Positions 5,704-6,106 of a stretch of DNA of 6,106 nt are shown here, piece by piece (positions within the stretch are counted from its first letter, which is position 1; the number at the start of each line of letters is the position of its first letter). The DNA lies in contig DAOWGR010000056.1 in NCBI GenBank assembly GCA_030637365.1, forward strand, positions 1 through 6,106, in the 5' to 3' direction. The translations under genes and the position numbers were made by a program. Below the pieces are notes generated by a model. The model ran no database searches, was not told the origin of the DNA, and was given only the letters and a program-made list of their open reading frames with translations. The DNA comes from Elusimicrobiota bacterium. Lineage in GTDB: Bacteria > Elusimicrobiota > Elusimicrobia > Elusimicrobiales > UBA9959.

Positions 5704-6106
5704 ATGTCAGGAATCCATACTATGGAGATCAAATTATTGGTAAAACTCCAAGAAAAAGACTCCGCTATGGACGATATAAACAAAAAAATTAATTTTTTTC
5801 CCGAGGAAATAAATATCATCAAAGAGAAGTTTGAGGAAAAAAAGAGCGTTATGGAAGAATCTAAAAATATTCTTTCTCAAATTCAAGTTGAAAAAAAAGA
5901 TAAAGAAATTTCAATGGCGCAAAAAGAAGAAGATATAAAGAAACATCAAAGAGAGCTTAATCTTGTAAAAGAAAACAACGCTTTTAAAGCTCTTTTAACG
6001 GAAATAGAAAGAGATAAAAAAGAAAAAGACATTCTTGAGACTGATATTATTGTTCTTCTTGAAAAAGTGGATAAAGCAAGCGCCGAGGATAAAAAAAATC
6101 GCGAAG
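5704..6106 (+). CDS. C4-type zinc-ribbon/coiled-coil protein (DUF164, COG1579-like), N-terminal part
   Basis: Open frame of 134 complete codons that runs off the right edge. The sequence begins MSGIHTMEIKLLVKLQEKDSAMDDI, resembling the LLxLQxxDxxIDxL opening of the family. A long, charged, heptad-like helical region follows (about 20-130), with FPEEI at 32-36 and the family signature VKENNAFKALLTEIE (88-102), corresponding to the usual VKTNKEYxALLxEIE. The C-terminal CxxC...CxxC zinc ribbon, expected about 80-100 residues further on, would lie outside the window, so the zinc site is not seen. Members are about 240 residues long, cytoplasmic and of poorly known function; a nucleic-acid or protein-tethering role is suggested by structure only. 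The start is supported by GGGAG seven bases upstream. A7 and T7 runs in codons 27-33 are places where frameshifts could arise. It follows metF by 55 nt. Confidence 0.8.
   Translation, partial: MSGIHTMEIKLLVKLQEKDSAMDDINKKINFFPEEINIIKEKFEEKKSVMEESKNILSQIQVEKKDKEISMAQKEEDIKKHQRELNLVKENNAFKALLTEIERDKKEKDILETDIIVLLEKVDKASAEDKKNRE

Noticed and set aside
5782..5799. Perfect A/T palindrome: seven A, TTAA, seven T
   Set aside because: It falls inside the coding sequence of the zinc-ribbon protein and is explained by Lys-Lys-Ile-Asn-Phe-Phe codons in an AT-rich gene. It is not a terminator position.
1..6106. Defence system, mobile element, CRISPR array or biosynthetic cluster
   Set aside because: All five genes belong to common housekeeping families, and no transposase, integrase, nuclease or regularly spaced CRISPR-type repeat was found on either strand.

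Overview
The window is a gene-dense stretch of a moderately AT-rich bacterial chromosome (roughly 40% G+C by eye) with lysine-rich proteins. All five genes are on the + strand and are separated by short spacers. They encode phosphotransferase Enzyme I (ptsI), elongation factor 4 (lepA), signal peptidase I (lepB), methylenetetrahydrofolate reductase (metF) and the first 134 codons of a coiled-coil protein of the C4-type zinc-ribbon family (DUF164/COG1579-like), which runs off the right edge. The genes are ordinary bacterial housekeeping genes. The taxon cannot be fixed from the sequence. An uncultured lineage such as Omnitrophota or Elusimicrobiota is a guess from protein style and gene content, not a demonstrated assignment.

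Layout: ptsI 4-1731, 48-nt spacer, lepA 1780-3591, 56-nt spacer, lepB 3648-4640, 132-nt spacer, metF 4773-5648, 55-nt spacer, zinc-ribbon protein 5704 to the edge. No tRNA, rRNA, CRISPR array, insertion sequence or phage gene is visible. The lepA-lepB pairing is a widely conserved operon linkage: a translation GTPase next to the peptidase that trims exported proteins. Enzyme I starts the PEP-dependent phosphoryl cascade and probably has HPr upstream, outside the window. MetF supplies methyl-THF for methionine synthesis. No functional link between these genes beyond co-orientation can be shown.

The most unusual content is in the spacers. All four contain degenerate units with an 8-nt period. 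Before lepA the units fit RYRGNGNG. Before lepB five of six in-phase octamers begin RYAG, and the last one is the Shine-Dalgarno sequence. Before metF, octamers of the type NNRATAYG run rightwards and then, on the opposite strand, leftwards, giving a ~95-bp inverted element with a 19-position stem. Before the zinc-ribbon gene there is a GCAAT octamer pair, then a hairpin, then a ribosome binding site similar to that of lepB. The inverted element also overlaps an upstream GTG codon in the metF frame, which argues that metF begins at the internal ATG at 4773. Whether these spacers belong to a genome-wide octamer repeat family is the main open question raised by this window.
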